A stretch of 64,000 nucleotides of DNA from Microbacterium invictum. Its GTDB lineage: Bacteria > Actinomycetota > Actinomycetes > Actinomycetales > Microbacteriaceae. The notes below the pieces were generated by a model. It saw only the letters and a list, made by a program, of their open reading frames with translations, searched no databases and was not told the DNA's origin. The stretch lies in the NCBI RefSeq assembly GCF_034421375.1, contig NZ_CP139779.1, positions 1,240,001 through 1,304,000 of the forward strand, in the 5' to 3' direction. Positions 33,647 to 42,431 of the stretch are shown in pieces; the stretch's first letter is position 1; each line of letters opens with the position of its first letter. A program made the position numbers and the translations under genes.

Positions 33647-34582
33647 CTAGCCTTCCACCGCGAAGGGTCGCGGATCGCGGGGCGTCCGGGAACCGCGCGC
33701 GAGGAGGGCGAGGCCGACCCCCAGAACGATGAGCCCCAGCACCGCGAGCGCCGAGAGGCGCTCGCCGAGGAGGGTGAGGCCGAGGATCGCCGCCGTCAGC
33801 GGTTCGCCCAGGGTGAGGGTGGCCGCGGTCGCTGCGGTGAGGCCCCCGAGGCCCCAGGTGAACAGCACGTAGGCGACGGAGATCGTGCCGAGACCGAGCC
33901 AGAGGGCCATGGCGAGCCCGACGGGCTCTCCGAGCCACGACACGTCCACGAACGGCAGAGCCGGAAACGACACCAGGGCGGCGCTCGCGCCCATGCCGGC
34001 GACGACGGTGAAGGGATCCCAGCCGGAGTCGAGGAGCCTGCGCTGCACGTTCGCGATGACCGCGAACGAGGCGGCGGCGCCGAGGGAGCCCAGGAGGCCC
34101 ACCGGATCGGTCCCGCTGCTCCCGCCGACGTCGCCCCCGCCGATTCCGAGGAGGATGACGCCGATCGTCGCGGCGCCGGTCGCGAGCGCCCAGGTGGCCG
34201 TGGGCAGGCGTCGGGTCAGCAGCCATTCGAGCAGGCCCGCCAGCACCGGTGCCGAGCCGAGCGCCACCACCGTGCCGACCGCGACGCCGTTGCGCTCGGT
34301 GCCGAGGAAGAACAGCGGCTGATAGAGCGCCAGACAGATACCGGTGACGGTCATCAGCAGCAGGGGACGGATGCCCGGGCGCGGAGCGGGAGGTGCGTGC
34401 ACCGGTCGTCGCCCGGCGTGACGGCGCGCGAGGACGCCCGCGAGGAGCGCGAGCCCGGTGCCGCCGATGACCATGCGCATGACGCCGATCGACAGCGGCG
34501 TGGTGTCGTCGGGACCCAGAGCCTGCGATGTGCCCGTCGTCCCGAACAGCACCGCGGCGGCGAGGACGGCGAGAACGTGCAC
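33647..34582 (-). CDS. EamA/DMT-superfamily exporter
   Basis: The 311-residue protein shows about ten hydrophobic segments in two EamA repeats, with the internal duplication visible in VLFGTTGTSQAL near the N-terminus and the second half after residue 160. The C-terminus is short and basic. Members export amino acids or metabolites; the substrate is unknown. GTG 34582 starts 82 bases from the divergent cysS. It precedes the GNAT gene. Confidence 0.85.
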   Translation of the reverse strand: MHVLAVLAAAVLFGTTGTSQALGPDDTTPLSIGVMRMVIGGTGLALLAGVLARRHAGRRPVHAPPAPRPGIRPLLLMTVTGICLALYQPLFFLGTERNGVAVGTVVALGSAPVLAGLLEWLLTRRLPTATWALATGAATIGVILLGIGGGDVGGSSGTDPVGLLGSLGAAASFAVIANVQRRLLDSGWDPFTVVAGMGASAALVSFPALPFVDVSWLGEPVGLAMALWLGLGTISVAYVLFTWGLGGLTAATAATLTLGEPLTAAILGLTLLGERLSALAVLGLIVLGVGLALLARGSRTPRDPRPFAVEG

Positions 34583-34651
34583 CCTACAGTTCTACCGGCC
34601 CGCGGCGCGTGCACCCGACCGTTCCGGCGGGGGGCCGGCGGGCGCCGCCGG

Positions 34652-34657
34652 TAGGCT
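34652..34657 (+). promoter_or_regulatory. -10 hexamer TAGGCT, leaderless promoter of cysS
   Basis: TAGGCT ends 6 bases before GTG 34664. Confidence 0.65.
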
Positions 34658-34663
34658 GGGTCG

Positions 34664-36070
34664 GTGACTCTCCGGCTCTACGACACCAAGGCGCAGTCCC
34701 TGCGCGACTTCGTGCCGCTCGACCCTTCCGAGATCACCGTGTACGTCTGCGGCCCGACCGTGCAGTCCGGGCCGCACATCGGTCACCTGCGCGGCGCGCT
34801 GAGCTTCGACATCCTCCGCCGGTGGCTGCGCCACCGCTACGGCCGGGTCACCTTCGTCCGCAACGTCACCGACATCGACGACAAGGTGCTGGCGAACGCG
34901 ACGACCGACGAGTCGTGGTGGGCGCTGGCCTACCGCATGGAGCAGCAGTTCGCCCGCGCGTACGCCGAAATCGGCATCCTTCCTCCCACCTATGAACCGC
35001 GGGCGACCGGATCCATCCCGCAGATGCAGACCCTCATCGAGCGGCTCGTCCAGCGTGGTCACGCCTACGCGGCGGCCGGTGACGTGTACTTCGACGTGCG
35101 TTCCTGGCCGTCGTACGGCGACCTGACACGGCAGAGCCTGGACGCGATGGAGCCGGCCGCCGACGCCGACCCCCGCGGCAAGCGCGACCCTCGCGATTTC
35201 GCCCTCTGGAAGGGTGCGAAGGACGGCGAACCTGAATCCGCGACGTGGGAGTCGCCCTGGGGCCCCGGGCGCCCCGGCTGGCACATCGAGTGCTCGGCGA
35301 TGTCGCGGCGCTACCTCGGCCCGTCGTTCGACATCCACGGCGGTGGACTGGATCTGCGCTTCCCCCACCACGAGAACGAGCTCGCGCAGTCGGCTGCCGC
35401 CGGCGACGACTTCGCCCGCTACTGGGTGCACAACGGCCTCGTGACCGTCGGCGACCAGAAGATGTCGAAGTCGCTCGGGAACTACCTCCTCGCCGCCGAC
35501 GTGCTCGCCGAGCGCGACCCGCTCGTGGTGCGCTACGCGCTCGCCGCCGCGCACTACCGCTCGAGCCTGGACATCACCGCCTCCAGCTTCGACGAGGCCG
35601 CGGCCGCCGTCGAGCGCATCCGCTCCTTCCTCGAGCGCGCGGCTCGCACGCTCGCGCGCCCCGACGACGACACGGTCGTCACCGCGACCGTCCCCGACGC
35701 GTTCGCGGCCGCGATGGACGACGACCTCAACGTCCCGCAGGCGCTCGCCGTGATCCATGAGCGGGTGCGGCAGGGCAATGCTGCGCTGGACGCGGGGGAG
35801 AAGGATGCCGCGCGCGCGGCGTGGGCCGATGTCGCCGTGTCGGTGGGCATCCTCGGCATCGATCCGGAGGATCCCCGCTGGCGCGTGGGCGGCGGGGCGG
35901 AAGCCGCGGCCCTCGATGCGCTGGTGCACACGATGATCGCCGAACGCGCACGGGCGCGCGCGGAGAAGGATTGGGCGAGCGCGGATCGCATCCGCGACGC
36001 GATCGCCGCAGCAGGCGTGGTCCTCGAGGACACCGCCGACGGAACGCATTGGAGTCTGGACAATGGCTAA
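34664..36070 (+). CDS. cysS: Cysteinyl-tRNA synthetase
   Basis: The 468-residue class I synthetase charges tRNA-Cys. The zinc Cys is in [20 protein letters not shown], which also has the HIGH motif (about residues 35-38), the second zinc ligands are in [13 protein letters not shown] and HHENELAQS, and KMSKSLGNY is near residue 267. The length and the C-terminal anticodon domain exclude the shorter mycothiol ligase MshC. The stop overlaps the rlmB start by 8 bases. Confidence 0.96.
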   Translation: MTLRLYDTKAQSLRDFVPLDPSEITVYVCGPTVQSGPHIGHLRGALSFDILRRWLRHRYGRVTFVRNVTDIDDKVLANATTDESWWALAYRMEQQFARAYAEIGILPPTYEPRATGSIPQMQTLIERLVQRGHAYAAAGDVYFDVRSWPSYGDLTRQSLDAMEPAADADPRGKRDPRDFALWKGAKDGEPESATWESPWGPGRPGWHIECSAMSRRYLGPSFDIHGGGLDLRFPHHENELAQSAAAGDDFARYWVHNGLVTVGDQKMSKSLGNYLLAADVLAERDPLVVRYALAAAHYRSSLDITASSFDEAAAAVERIRSFLERAARTLARPDDDTVVTATVPDAFAAAMDDDLNVPQALAVIHERVRQGNAALDAGEKDAARAAWADVAVSVGILGIDPEDPRWRVGGGAEAAALDALVHTMIAERARARAEKDWASADRIRDAIAAAGVVLEDTADGTHWSLDNG

Positions 36071-37064
36071 GCCGGGAAACCCCGCCGCCGGGCGCGGCAA
36101 GAAGAAGGGCGCCACCAAGGGCTCGGGCGGGAAGAACCGCCGCTCGCTCGAAGGTCGCGGTCCGACACCGAAGGCCGAGGATCGCGCCTGGCACCCCGCC
36201 GGCAAGCGCAAGGCGGCCGCCGAGCGGTATGCGGCTGCGGGCGGCAAGGGGCGTCCGAGCGGATCGGGCACGACCGCCTCCCGGCGGGGGGCGCCGAAGA
36301 AGGACGAAGACACCGAGAACGTCACCGGTCGCAACTCCGTGCTCGAAGCCCTCCGGGCGAAGATCCCGGCGACCGCGCTGTACATCGCGCAGCGGGTCGA
36401 GATGGACGACCGGGTGAAGGAGATGCTCGCGATCGCGACGCATCGCGAGATCCCGGTGCTGGAGGTCACCCGGCCCGAGCTCGACCGGATGGCGGGGTTC
36501 GACGGTGTGCATCAGGGAGTGGCGCTGAAGGTGCCGCCCTATGAGTACGCCCACCCGCAGGACCTCCTGGAGAAGATCGTCGACAGTGGACAGACCCCCT
36601 TGCTGGTGGCGCTGGACGGCATCACCGACCCCCGCAACCTCGGCGCGATCATCCGCTCCACCGCGGCATTCGGCGGTCAGGGCATCCTCGTACCCCAGCG
36701 GCGCTCGGCCGGAGTGAACTCGGCGGCGTGGAAGACCAGCGCGGGGGCGGCCGCGCGGGTGCCGGTCGCGCTCGCGGCGAACCTCACCACCACGCTGAAG
36801 GAATTCAAGAAGCAGGGCGTGTTCGTGCTCGGCCTCGACGGCGGCGGAGACGTCGCCCTGCCCGACCTGCAGCTCGCCGACCGGCCGGTCGTGATCGTCG
36901 TGGGGTCGGAGGGCAAGGGTCTGTCGCGGCTCGTGACCGAGACCTGCGATCAGATCGTCTCGATCCCGATCTCCGCGGCCGCGGAATCCTTGAACGCCGG
37001 CATCGCGGCATCCGTCGCCCTCTACCAGGTGGCGACGTTGCGGACAGCGAAGAAGACAGCATGA
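36063..37064 (+). CDS. rlmB: 23S rRNA 2'-O-ribose methyltransferase, RlmB/SpoU family
   Basis: The 333-residue protein has a basic, Gly/Lys-rich N-terminal extension of about 80 residues, a substrate-binding domain (NSVLEALRAKIPA) and the knotted SPOUT domain with motif 1 DPRNLGAIIRSTAAFG, motif 2 VVVGSEGKGLSRLV and motif 3 IPISAAAESLNAGIAASVAL. It should methylate G2251 of 23S rRNA (E. coli number) or a related site. It is coupled to cysS by an 8-base overlap. Confidence 0.92.
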   Translation: MAKPGNPAAGRGKKKGATKGSGGKNRRSLEGRGPTPKAEDRAWHPAGKRKAAAERYAAAGGKGRPSGSGTTASRRGAPKKDEDTENVTGRNSVLEALRAKIPATALYIAQRVEMDDRVKEMLAIATHREIPVLEVTRPELDRMAGFDGVHQGVALKVPPYEYAHPQDLLEKIVDSGQTPLLVALDGITDPRNLGAIIRSTAAFGGQGILVPQRRSAGVNSAAWKTSAGAAARVPVALAANLTTTLKEFKKQGVFVLGLDGGGDVALPDLQLADRPVVIVVGSEGKGLSRLVTETCDQIVSIPISAAAESLNAGIAASVALYQVATLRTAKKTA

Positions 37065-37104
37065 CTGCGGGCGGCGTCCGGCTTCGTCGAGACGCCGCCC
37101 GCAG
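37065..37104. terminator. Bidirectional terminator between rlmB and the amidohydrolase
   Basis: A perfect 14-base stem (37065-37078 with 37091-37104) and a 12-base loop begin right after the rlmB stop, between convergent genes. It marks the border between the core block and the catabolic cluster. Confidence 0.85.
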
Positions 37105-37127
37105 GGCACTTCAGGCTCGGCAGCCCA

Positions 37128-38555
37128 TCACTTCTTGTACTGGTAGGGGTTGTAGAGCACCTCGACCTCGGGGATCTCGGGGTGCATCCCCGCGACCCAG
37201 TCGTCGCCGACCTCGCGCTCGAGGTACGAGACGGTGTCGTCGAGCTTCGCCTTGACGCCCGGCAGGTCGCCGGCGATCAGCCGCCCCTCGGCCTTGACGA
37301 CCTCGCCGCCGACGAGCACGGTGTGCACGTCGCCGCGCTGGGCCTGGTAGACCACCTGGCCCCAGGGGTTCACCAGCGGGGCCCACGTCGCCGAGTGCTC
37401 GTTCTTCAGCAGCACGACATCGGCGAGCTTGCCCTTCTCGAGCGAGCCGATCTCGCCGTCCTTGCCGAGCGCCTGCGCGCCGCCGCGGGTGGCCATGTGC
37501 ACGACGTCCTCCGCGCGGAGCTTCACGTGGGTGACGGTCTCGGCCGGCTCGAGCTGGTGAGCGAGGTAGTGCTCGAGGGCGCGGTCGGCGTTGACGGTCG
37601 CCCGCATCGCCGAGAACAGGTCGGCGCTGAACCACACACTGGTGTCGACCGAGAGAGAGGTGGGGATGCCGTACTTGCGCAGCTGGTGCACGGGCGGGTA
37701 GCCCTGGCCGCACGTGTCCTCGGACTCGGTGGCGAGGGAGACGTTGCCTCCGGTCGCGGCGATCTTCTGATACGAATCCGCCGACAGCGTCGCGGCGTGG
37801 ACGTAGGTGAACCCCTCGTCCATGACCCCGGCGGCGTAGGCGTTGCGGATCCCCCAGTCGTTGGTCGCGCCCCAGACGCCCGCGTGGGTGGTGACCCGCA
37901 GACCCAGGTCCTTCGCGACGCGGTAGGCGGCGAGCTCGGGGAAGTTCTCGTCCTGGTTCGGCACGTCGAAGGCGATCTGGGTGCCGAACATGCGCGCGTC
38001 GTCGCGTGAGGCGGTGAGGATCTTCTGCACCTCGGGGTCGGCGGTCCACTCCCACGGCGAGACGTGGATGTTGCCGTAGGCGAAGACGAATCGCCCGGGC
38101 GAGGTGGCCAGGGCCTCGTACGCCGCCCAACCGTGGTCGGGCGTGCGCAGGCCGTGCGACCAGTCGACGCTCGTCGTCACCCCGGATTCCACGGCGTCCA
38201 GGGCAGAGATGAGATTGCCGGCGGCGTAGTCCTGGGGGCGGAACTTCGCGCCGTGCTGCAGGTAGTACCAGACGAAATACTGCGTGAGGGTCCAGTCGGC
38301 GCCGTAGGCGCGCATGGCGGTCTGCCACATGTGCCGGTGGGTGTCGACCATCCCGGGCATGAGGATCCCGCCGGTGGCGTCGATCTCGAAGGTGTTGTCG
38401 GGGACGGAGAGATTCGTGCCGACCTCGGCGATGGTGCCGTCGACGACGAGGACGTCGCCGTCGGGGATCACGGTGTGGGTGTCGTCCATGGTCAGGACGA
38501 TGCCGTGACGGAACACGATGGGCTGGCCGCTCTGCGGCAGCGGGGTTTCAGGCAT
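37128..38555 (-). CDS. Amidohydrolase, TRZ/ATZ (cytosine-deaminase-like) family
   Basis: The 475-residue metal-dependent hydrolase has the HxH pair in MVDTHRHMWQTAM (about residue 62), the third His in VTTHAGVWGATNDW, and the Asp in TSLSVDTSVWFSAD near residue 295. Composite-domain beta strands (VFRHGIVLTMDDTHTVIPDG) and a long C-terminal closure follow the ATZ/TRZ layout. Such enzymes deaminate or dechlorinate N-heterocycles or hydrolyse cyclic amides. It is the last gene of the operon with the dehydrogenase and M24 genes, 68 bases downstream. Confidence 0.85.
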   Translation of the reverse strand: MPETPLPQSGQPIVFRHGIVLTMDDTHTVIPDGDVLVVDGTIAEVGTNLSVPDNTFEIDATGGILMPGMVDTHRHMWQTAMRAYGADWTLTQYFVWYYLQHGAKFRPQDYAAGNLISALDAVESGVTTSVDWSHGLRTPDHGWAAYEALATSPGRFVFAYGNIHVSPWEWTADPEVQKILTASRDDARMFGTQIAFDVPNQDENFPELAAYRVAKDLGLRVTTHAGVWGATNDWGIRNAYAAGVMDEGFTYVHAATLSADSYQKIAATGGNVSLATESEDTCGQGYPPVHQLRKYGIPTSLSVDTSVWFSADLFSAMRATVNADRALEHYLAHQLEPAETVTHVKLRAEDVVHMATRGGAQALGKDGEIGSLEKGKLADVVLLKNEHSATWAPLVNPWGQVVYQAQRGDVHTVLVGGEVVKAEGRLIAGDLPGVKAKLDDTVSYLEREVGDDWVAGMHPEIPEVEVLYNPYQYKK

Positions 38556-38623
38556 TTGCGCTCATCCTCCTTGACGGGCGGTTCGTTGCGGTGGTGGGTC
38601 GAAGCGGTGCGGGATGTCGGGTC

Positions 38624-39493
38624 TCAGCTCGGCCGGCGTCTGCTCACCTCCGCGATGGCGGACCAGTCCAGGTCCTTCAGGTCGGGATCGGCCAGGGCGC
38701 GATCGAACACGGAGATGAGGGCGGGAAGGGTGGCGGGGTCGACGTCGACGGACGCGGCGACCTGCTCGGCGAGATCGAGGTCCTTCCGACCGAGGGCGAT
38801 GTGGAAACCCGGCGGGTCGTACGCGCGCTCGGCGATGATCCGGCCGTAGCCGGTGTAGACGACGCCGCCGAACAGCGTCTCGGCGAGCAGCCGGGTGAAC
38901 TGCGCGGGATCCACGCCGAGCCGCTCCGTCATCGCCACGGTCTCGCCGATCGCCTGCATGGCGTGGATGATGTTGTAGTTCACCGCCGCCTTCACCGCGT
39001 TCGCCACGGCCGGGCGCGTTCCCAAGCGCCAGGTGCGGGCGCCGAGCACGTCGAGCAGGGGGGCGACGGTGTCGACGGCGTCGGTGGGGCCGGCGGCGAG
39101 GATGTTGAGCTTCCCCTCGGCGGCCACGGCGGGGCGCCCGAGCACCGGGGCTCCGACGTAGCGGGCGCCGACCGCGCCGAACCGGGTGTCGAGCTCTTCC
39201 GCGAGGGCGGGGCTGATCGACCCCATGGCGACGTGGACGCCGTCACGGGCGCGGCCGATGGCCTCGTCGGTGAGGACGTCGGTCATCGCGGCGTCGTCGG
39301 CGAGCATCGAGAACGACACGTCGGCGGCGAGGGCCTCGGCCGCCGACGCGGCCGCCCGGCCGCCGCGTTCGACCAACCGGGCCACGGCGTCCGGCGAACG
39401 GTTCCACAGCACGACGTCGTGTCCGGCGTCGACGAGGCGACCGGCCATGCCGGAGCCCATCGAGCCGAGGCCCAGGAATGCGATGGTGCTCAC
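38624..39493 (-). CDS. NAD(P)-dependent beta-hydroxyacid dehydrogenase (HIBADH family)
   Basis: The 289-residue protein has the dinucleotide loop IAFLGLGSMGSGMAGRL at the N-terminus, the MGSISPALAEEL substrate block, and the catalytic Lys in NAVKAAVNYNIIHAMQAI (about residue 168). Family members oxidise 3-hydroxyisobutyrate, tartronate semialdehyde and related compounds; the specific acid cannot be told. GTG 39493 overlaps the M24 stop by 4 bases (GTGA), so the pair is translated together. Confidence 0.87.
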   Translation of the reverse strand: MSTIAFLGLGSMGSGMAGRLVDAGHDVVLWNRSPDAVARLVERGGRAAASAAEALAADVSFSMLADDAAMTDVLTDEAIGRARDGVHVAMGSISPALAEELDTRFGAVGARYVGAPVLGRPAVAAEGKLNILAAGPTDAVDTVAPLLDVLGARTWRLGTRPAVANAVKAAVNYNIIHAMQAIGETVAMTERLGVDPAQFTRLLAETLFGGVVYTGYGRIIAERAYDPPGFHIALGRKDLDLAEQVAASVDVDPATLPALISVFDRALADPDLKDLDWSAIAEVSRRRPS

Positions 39494-40872
39494 GCTTCGC
39501 CGCGCCCCCAGACGGTGTTCAGGTGGGATTGGGCGTCGCGGTTGAGGTTCAGGGGCCCATCGATCGTGTAGTAGCGGCGGCCTGCGACGATGAGCTCTTC
39601 GGCGGGGAACTTGGTGATGACCTCGCAGCCGTCGGCGGTGACGACGACTTCTTCCTCGATGCGGGCGGCGCCCCAGCCGTCGGCGGCGGGCCAGTAGGTC
39701 TCGAGGGCGAACACCATGCCTTCTTCGAGGGTCTCGGGGTGGTCGAACGAGGTCAGGCGGGAGAAGATCGGCTTCTCCCAGATCGACAGGCCGACACCGT
39801 GGCCGTACTGCAGGGCGAACGCGGCCATCTCGTCGGGGAACCCGAACTCCTCCGCCTTCGGCCACACCGCGACGATGTCGGCGGTTGTGGCGCCGGGCCT
39901 GACGAGGGCGATGGCGCGGTCCATGTACTCGCGGGCCCGGGTGTAGGCGTCCTTCTGCGCGGGGCTGGCGGACCCGACGGCGAAGGTGCGGTAGTAGCAG
40001 GTGCGGTAGCCGTTGTAGCTGTGCAGGATGTCGAAGAACGCGGGGTCCCCCGGCCGGATCAGCCGGTCGGAGAACACGTGCGGGTGGGGGGAGCAGCGTT
40101 CCCCGGAGATCGCGTTGACCCCTTCGACGTACTCCGACCCGAGGTCGTACAGGGTCTTCGCGACCACACCCACCGCCTCGTTCTCGCGGACGCCCGGGCG
40201 CAGGAACCGGTACAGCTCCTCGTACGCGGCGTCCACCATCGATGCCGCCTGGGTGAGCAGGCGGATCTCATCATGGGTTTTGATGCGGCGCGCCTCCATG
40301 AACACCTGCTGCCCGTCGACGACCTCGATCCCCTCCCGCTGCAACGCCAGCAGCACCGGCATCTCGACCACGTCCACACCGAGCGGCTCACCCGCGAGCC
40401 CGAACCTCTCCAGCTCCCGCTTGATCTTGCGGGCCACATCCCCGGCCAGGTCCGCATCCGGCGGGAACGCCCCCCGCAGCGTCGAGATCCCCGCCCGCGC
40501 GCCGCTTTCCAGCCGGGGCCGCTTCGCGCCCTCGTGCGGGGCGTGCGGGTCCGCGTCCGCCTCAGCGGTGGTGACATCCAGCCACGGGTTGTACAGCGCA
40601 TGGTGCTTGGCCGCCGACCCGAAATCCCACACGATCGGATCGGTCTTCCGGGTCAGCAGCGCGAACCGGATCAGCTTGTCCATCGCCCACGTGCCGATAT
40701 GGGTGCCGCTCATGTACCGGATGTTGGAGAAATCGAACGCCAGCACGGCCCCGAGGCTCGACCGGTCCAACTCGGCGTGAAGTCTGGCCAGCCGCGCATC
40801 CCGCAACCGCTCCATGTCGACGCGCTCTTCCCAGTCGACCGCCGCAGGACCCGTCGTGCCGGTGCTCTTCAT
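39490..40872 (-). CDS. M24 (pita-bread) family protein with altered active site
   Basis: The 460-residue protein has the creatinase/prolidase N-terminal domain and an M24 catalytic fold. Aligned to the family, FFDILHSYNGYRTCYYRTF keeps the first metal Asp but has Cys where the second Asp (11 residues on) is expected, and GHGVGLSIWEKP has Trp in place of the second His. The metal His and both Glu (FALETYW, RIEEEVVV) remain. Ordinary di-metal peptidase action is therefore doubtful; a creatinase- or lyase-like activity is possible. It is first in the operon with the dehydrogenase and amidohydrolase, behind the 40937-40965 promoter. Confidence 0.85.
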   Translation of the reverse strand: MKSTGTTGPAAVDWEERVDMERLRDARLARLHAELDRSSLGAVLAFDFSNIRYMSGTHIGTWAMDKLIRFALLTRKTDPIVWDFGSAAKHHALYNPWLDVTTAEADADPHAPHEGAKRPRLESGARAGISTLRGAFPPDADLAGDVARKIKRELERFGLAGEPLGVDVVEMPVLLALQREGIEVVDGQQVFMEARRIKTHDEIRLLTQAASMVDAAYEELYRFLRPGVRENEAVGVVAKTLYDLGSEYVEGVNAISGERCSPHPHVFSDRLIRPGDPAFFDILHSYNGYRTCYYRTFAVGSASPAQKDAYTRAREYMDRAIALVRPGATTADIVAVWPKAEEFGFPDEMAAFALQYGHGVGLSIWEKPIFSRLTSFDHPETLEEGMVFALETYWPAADGWGAARIEEEVVVTADGCEVITKFPAEELIVAGRRYYTIDGPLNLNRDAQSHLNTVWGRGEA

Positions 40873-40936
40873 CGAGTGTTCCCCTTCGCCGGCGAGGGTG
40901 TCTTGACTTCACCGCTCGCGTCGAGTTGACTTCCCC

Positions 40937-40965
40937 AGTAAAGCTCTACTGGACACAGTTGTCCA
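40937..40965 (-). promoter_or_regulatory. Promoter of the M24-dehydrogenase-amidohydrolase operon
   Basis: On the minus strand TGGACA (40960-40965) and TTTACT (40937-40942) are separated by 17 bases, a good sigma-70-type promoter. The -35 lies inside the palindrome at 40948-40967. Confidence 0.6.
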
Positions 40966-40967
40966 GT
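40948..40967. promoter_or_regulatory. Palindromic operator in the M24/SDR divergent promoter
   Basis: ACTGGACA-CAGT-TGTCCAGT is a perfect 8+8 inverted repeat covering the -35 of the leftward promoter and about 30 bases before the rightward GTG. Two TTGACTTC direct repeats (40903-40910 and 40926-40933) lie next to it. The XRE-cupin or GntR regulator of the cluster is the likely ligand. Confidence 0.6.
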
Positions 40968-40995
40968 GTTGCTTCCGACATCGCGAGGAGGAGAT

Positions 40996-41703
40996 GTGAG
41001 CGGACGCACCATCGTCGTCGTCGGAGGAACCTCCGGCATCGGGCGGGAGATCGCAGCGGACTGCGTGCGACGCGGCGACGGGGTGGTGATCACCGGTCGT
41101 GACCTCGGGCGCACCGAGGCGGTCGCCGCCGAGCTCGGCCCCGGTGCCCGCGGCGTCGCCCTGGACATCTCCGAGCCCCACACGATCGCCGACAGCCTGT
41201 CGTCCGTGGACAGGGTGGACGGACTCGTCCTCGCCGCCATCGAGCGGGACGCCAACACCATCCGCGATTACGACATCGACCGCGCCATCCGGCTCACGAC
41301 CCTGAAGCTCGTCGGCTACGCCGCGACCGTGCGGGCGCTGCTGGATCGCATGCCCGTCTCGGCCGACACCGGGATCGTGCTGTTCGGCGGCCGTGCCAAA
41401 GACCTGCCCTACCCCGGATCCACGACGGTGTCCACGATCAACGGCGGGGTCACGGGCCTCATCAACACCCTCGCCCTCGAGCTCGCCCCGATCCGCGTCA
41501 ACGCCCTCCACCCCGGCATCATCGGCGACAGCCCGTTCTGGGCCTCCAAGCCCGCCGGGGTCCTCGAGCAGTACGAGCGCCACACACCCGGGGGACAGCT
41601 GGCCACGATGGCCGATGTCGTGGATGCCACGCAGTTCCTGCTGCGCAATCGCGGCGTCTCTGCGGTCAACCTCCCTGTGGACCGTGGCACGGCACTGCTC
41701 TGA
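40996..41703 (+). CDS. SDR-fold protein lacking the catalytic Tyr-x-x-x-Lys
   Basis: The 235-residue protein has an intact cofactor loop (IVVVGGTSGIGREIA) and the typical VNALHPGIIGDSPFW C-terminal segment. In the helix that should hold YxxxK, the sequence reads STTVSTINGGVTGLINTLAL, with Val and Asn at the catalytic positions. It is therefore an atypical or divergent SDR, perhaps a dinucleotide sensor or an enzyme with another mechanism. GTG 40996 has GAGGAGG upstream. It reads into the XRE-cupin regulator 17 bases later. Confidence 0.82.
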   Translation: MSGRTIVVVGGTSGIGREIAADCVRRGDGVVITGRDLGRTEAVAAELGPGARGVALDISEPHTIADSLSSVDRVDGLVLAAIERDANTIRDYDIDRAIRLTTLKLVGYAATVRALLDRMPVSADTGIVLFGGRAKDLPYPGSTTVSTINGGVTGLINTLALELAPIRVNALHPGIIGDSPFWASKPAGVLEQYERHTPGGQLATMADVVDATQFLLRNRGVSAVNLPVDRGTALL

Positions 41704-41720
41704 CCAGCGAGAATCAGGGG

Positions 41721-42431
41721 ATGGCTGACACTCTCGGAGCCCGCATCCGCGCCGCGCGCGTGAGTCGTGGGCTGAGCCTGCGGTCGGTCGCCCAGTCGCT
41801 GGGGGTCTCTGCGAGCCTGGTGTCGCAGGTGGAGATCGGCAAGACCCAGCCGTCGGTCTCGACGCTGTACGCCATCGCCAACCACCTCGGGGTCTCGCTC
41901 GACGAGCTGGTCGGCGGCGCGGCGGCGTCCGCTCCCGCCGGTGCGATCGCCGATGCGGCGGCATCCGCGATCCAGCGGGCGGCCGAGAACCCGGCGATCG
42001 AGATGGAGAACGGCGTCCGGTGGGAGCGCCTGGCAGGGCAGCCGGGGGGGCCGGCCGATGCGCTCCTGGTCACCTACCAGCCGGGTGCGAGCAGCTCGAT
42101 CGAGGGCAAGCTCATGCGGCACGCCGGCACCGAGTACGCGTACCTGCTCGAGGGGGAGCTGACCCTCCAGCTCGAATTCGACACCCATGTCCTGCGCGCA
42201 GGGGATTCGCTGCACTTCGACTCCACGAGGCCCCACCTGTTCTCCAACCGGGCCGAGGCGCCCGCACGCGGGGTGTGGTTCGTCGTCGGCCGGCGCCAGC
42301 ATCACCAGGAGATGCCCGTCGCACCCGGATACGACGACGCCGAGGCCGGCGGTCAGCCCGCCGCGGCCCCGTCGTCGGCGGTCGACGTGCTGCGGGCAAT
42401 GGAGGGAATGGCAGACCCCGCGACGCGGTGA
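41721..42431 (+). CDS. XRE-family regulator with C-terminal cupin
   Basis: The 236-residue protein has an N-terminal helix-turn-helix (IRAARVSRGLSLRSVAQSLG then SASLVSQVEIGKTQPSVSTL, residues 8-62), an Ala-rich linker and a cupin barrel (EGKLMRHAGTEYAYLLEGEL, GDSLHFDSTRPHLF with His residues). Such regulators (PuuR/HipB-cupin type) sense a small molecule in the cupin. It lies downstream of the SDR gene and is a candidate controller of the M24/SDR promoter. Its last 79 bases overlap the end of the convergent alcohol dehydrogenase gene. Confidence 0.88.
   Translation: MADTLGARIRAARVSRGLSLRSVAQSLGVSASLVSQVEIGKTQPSVSTLYAIANHLGVSLDELVGGAAASAPAGAIADAAASAIQRAAENPAIEMENGVRWERLAGQPGGPADALLVTYQPGASSSIEGKLMRHAGTEYAYLLEGELTLQLEFDTHVLRAGDSLHFDSTRPHLFSNRAEAPARGVWFVVGRRQHHQEMPVAPGYDDAEAGGQPAAAPSSAVDVLRAMEGMADPATR

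Noticed and set aside
34664..36070. Calling the class I synthetase MshC (mycothiol ligase)
   Set aside because: The 468-residue length with a full C-terminal anticodon domain fits CysS, and the carD-ispDF-cysS-rlmB order is the usual CysS context.
39490..40872. Calling the M24 protein a DMSP lyase (DddP)
   Set aside because: DddP is an M24 relative, but the Cys and Trp substitutions and the absence of other DMSP genes give no support; only the family call is safe.
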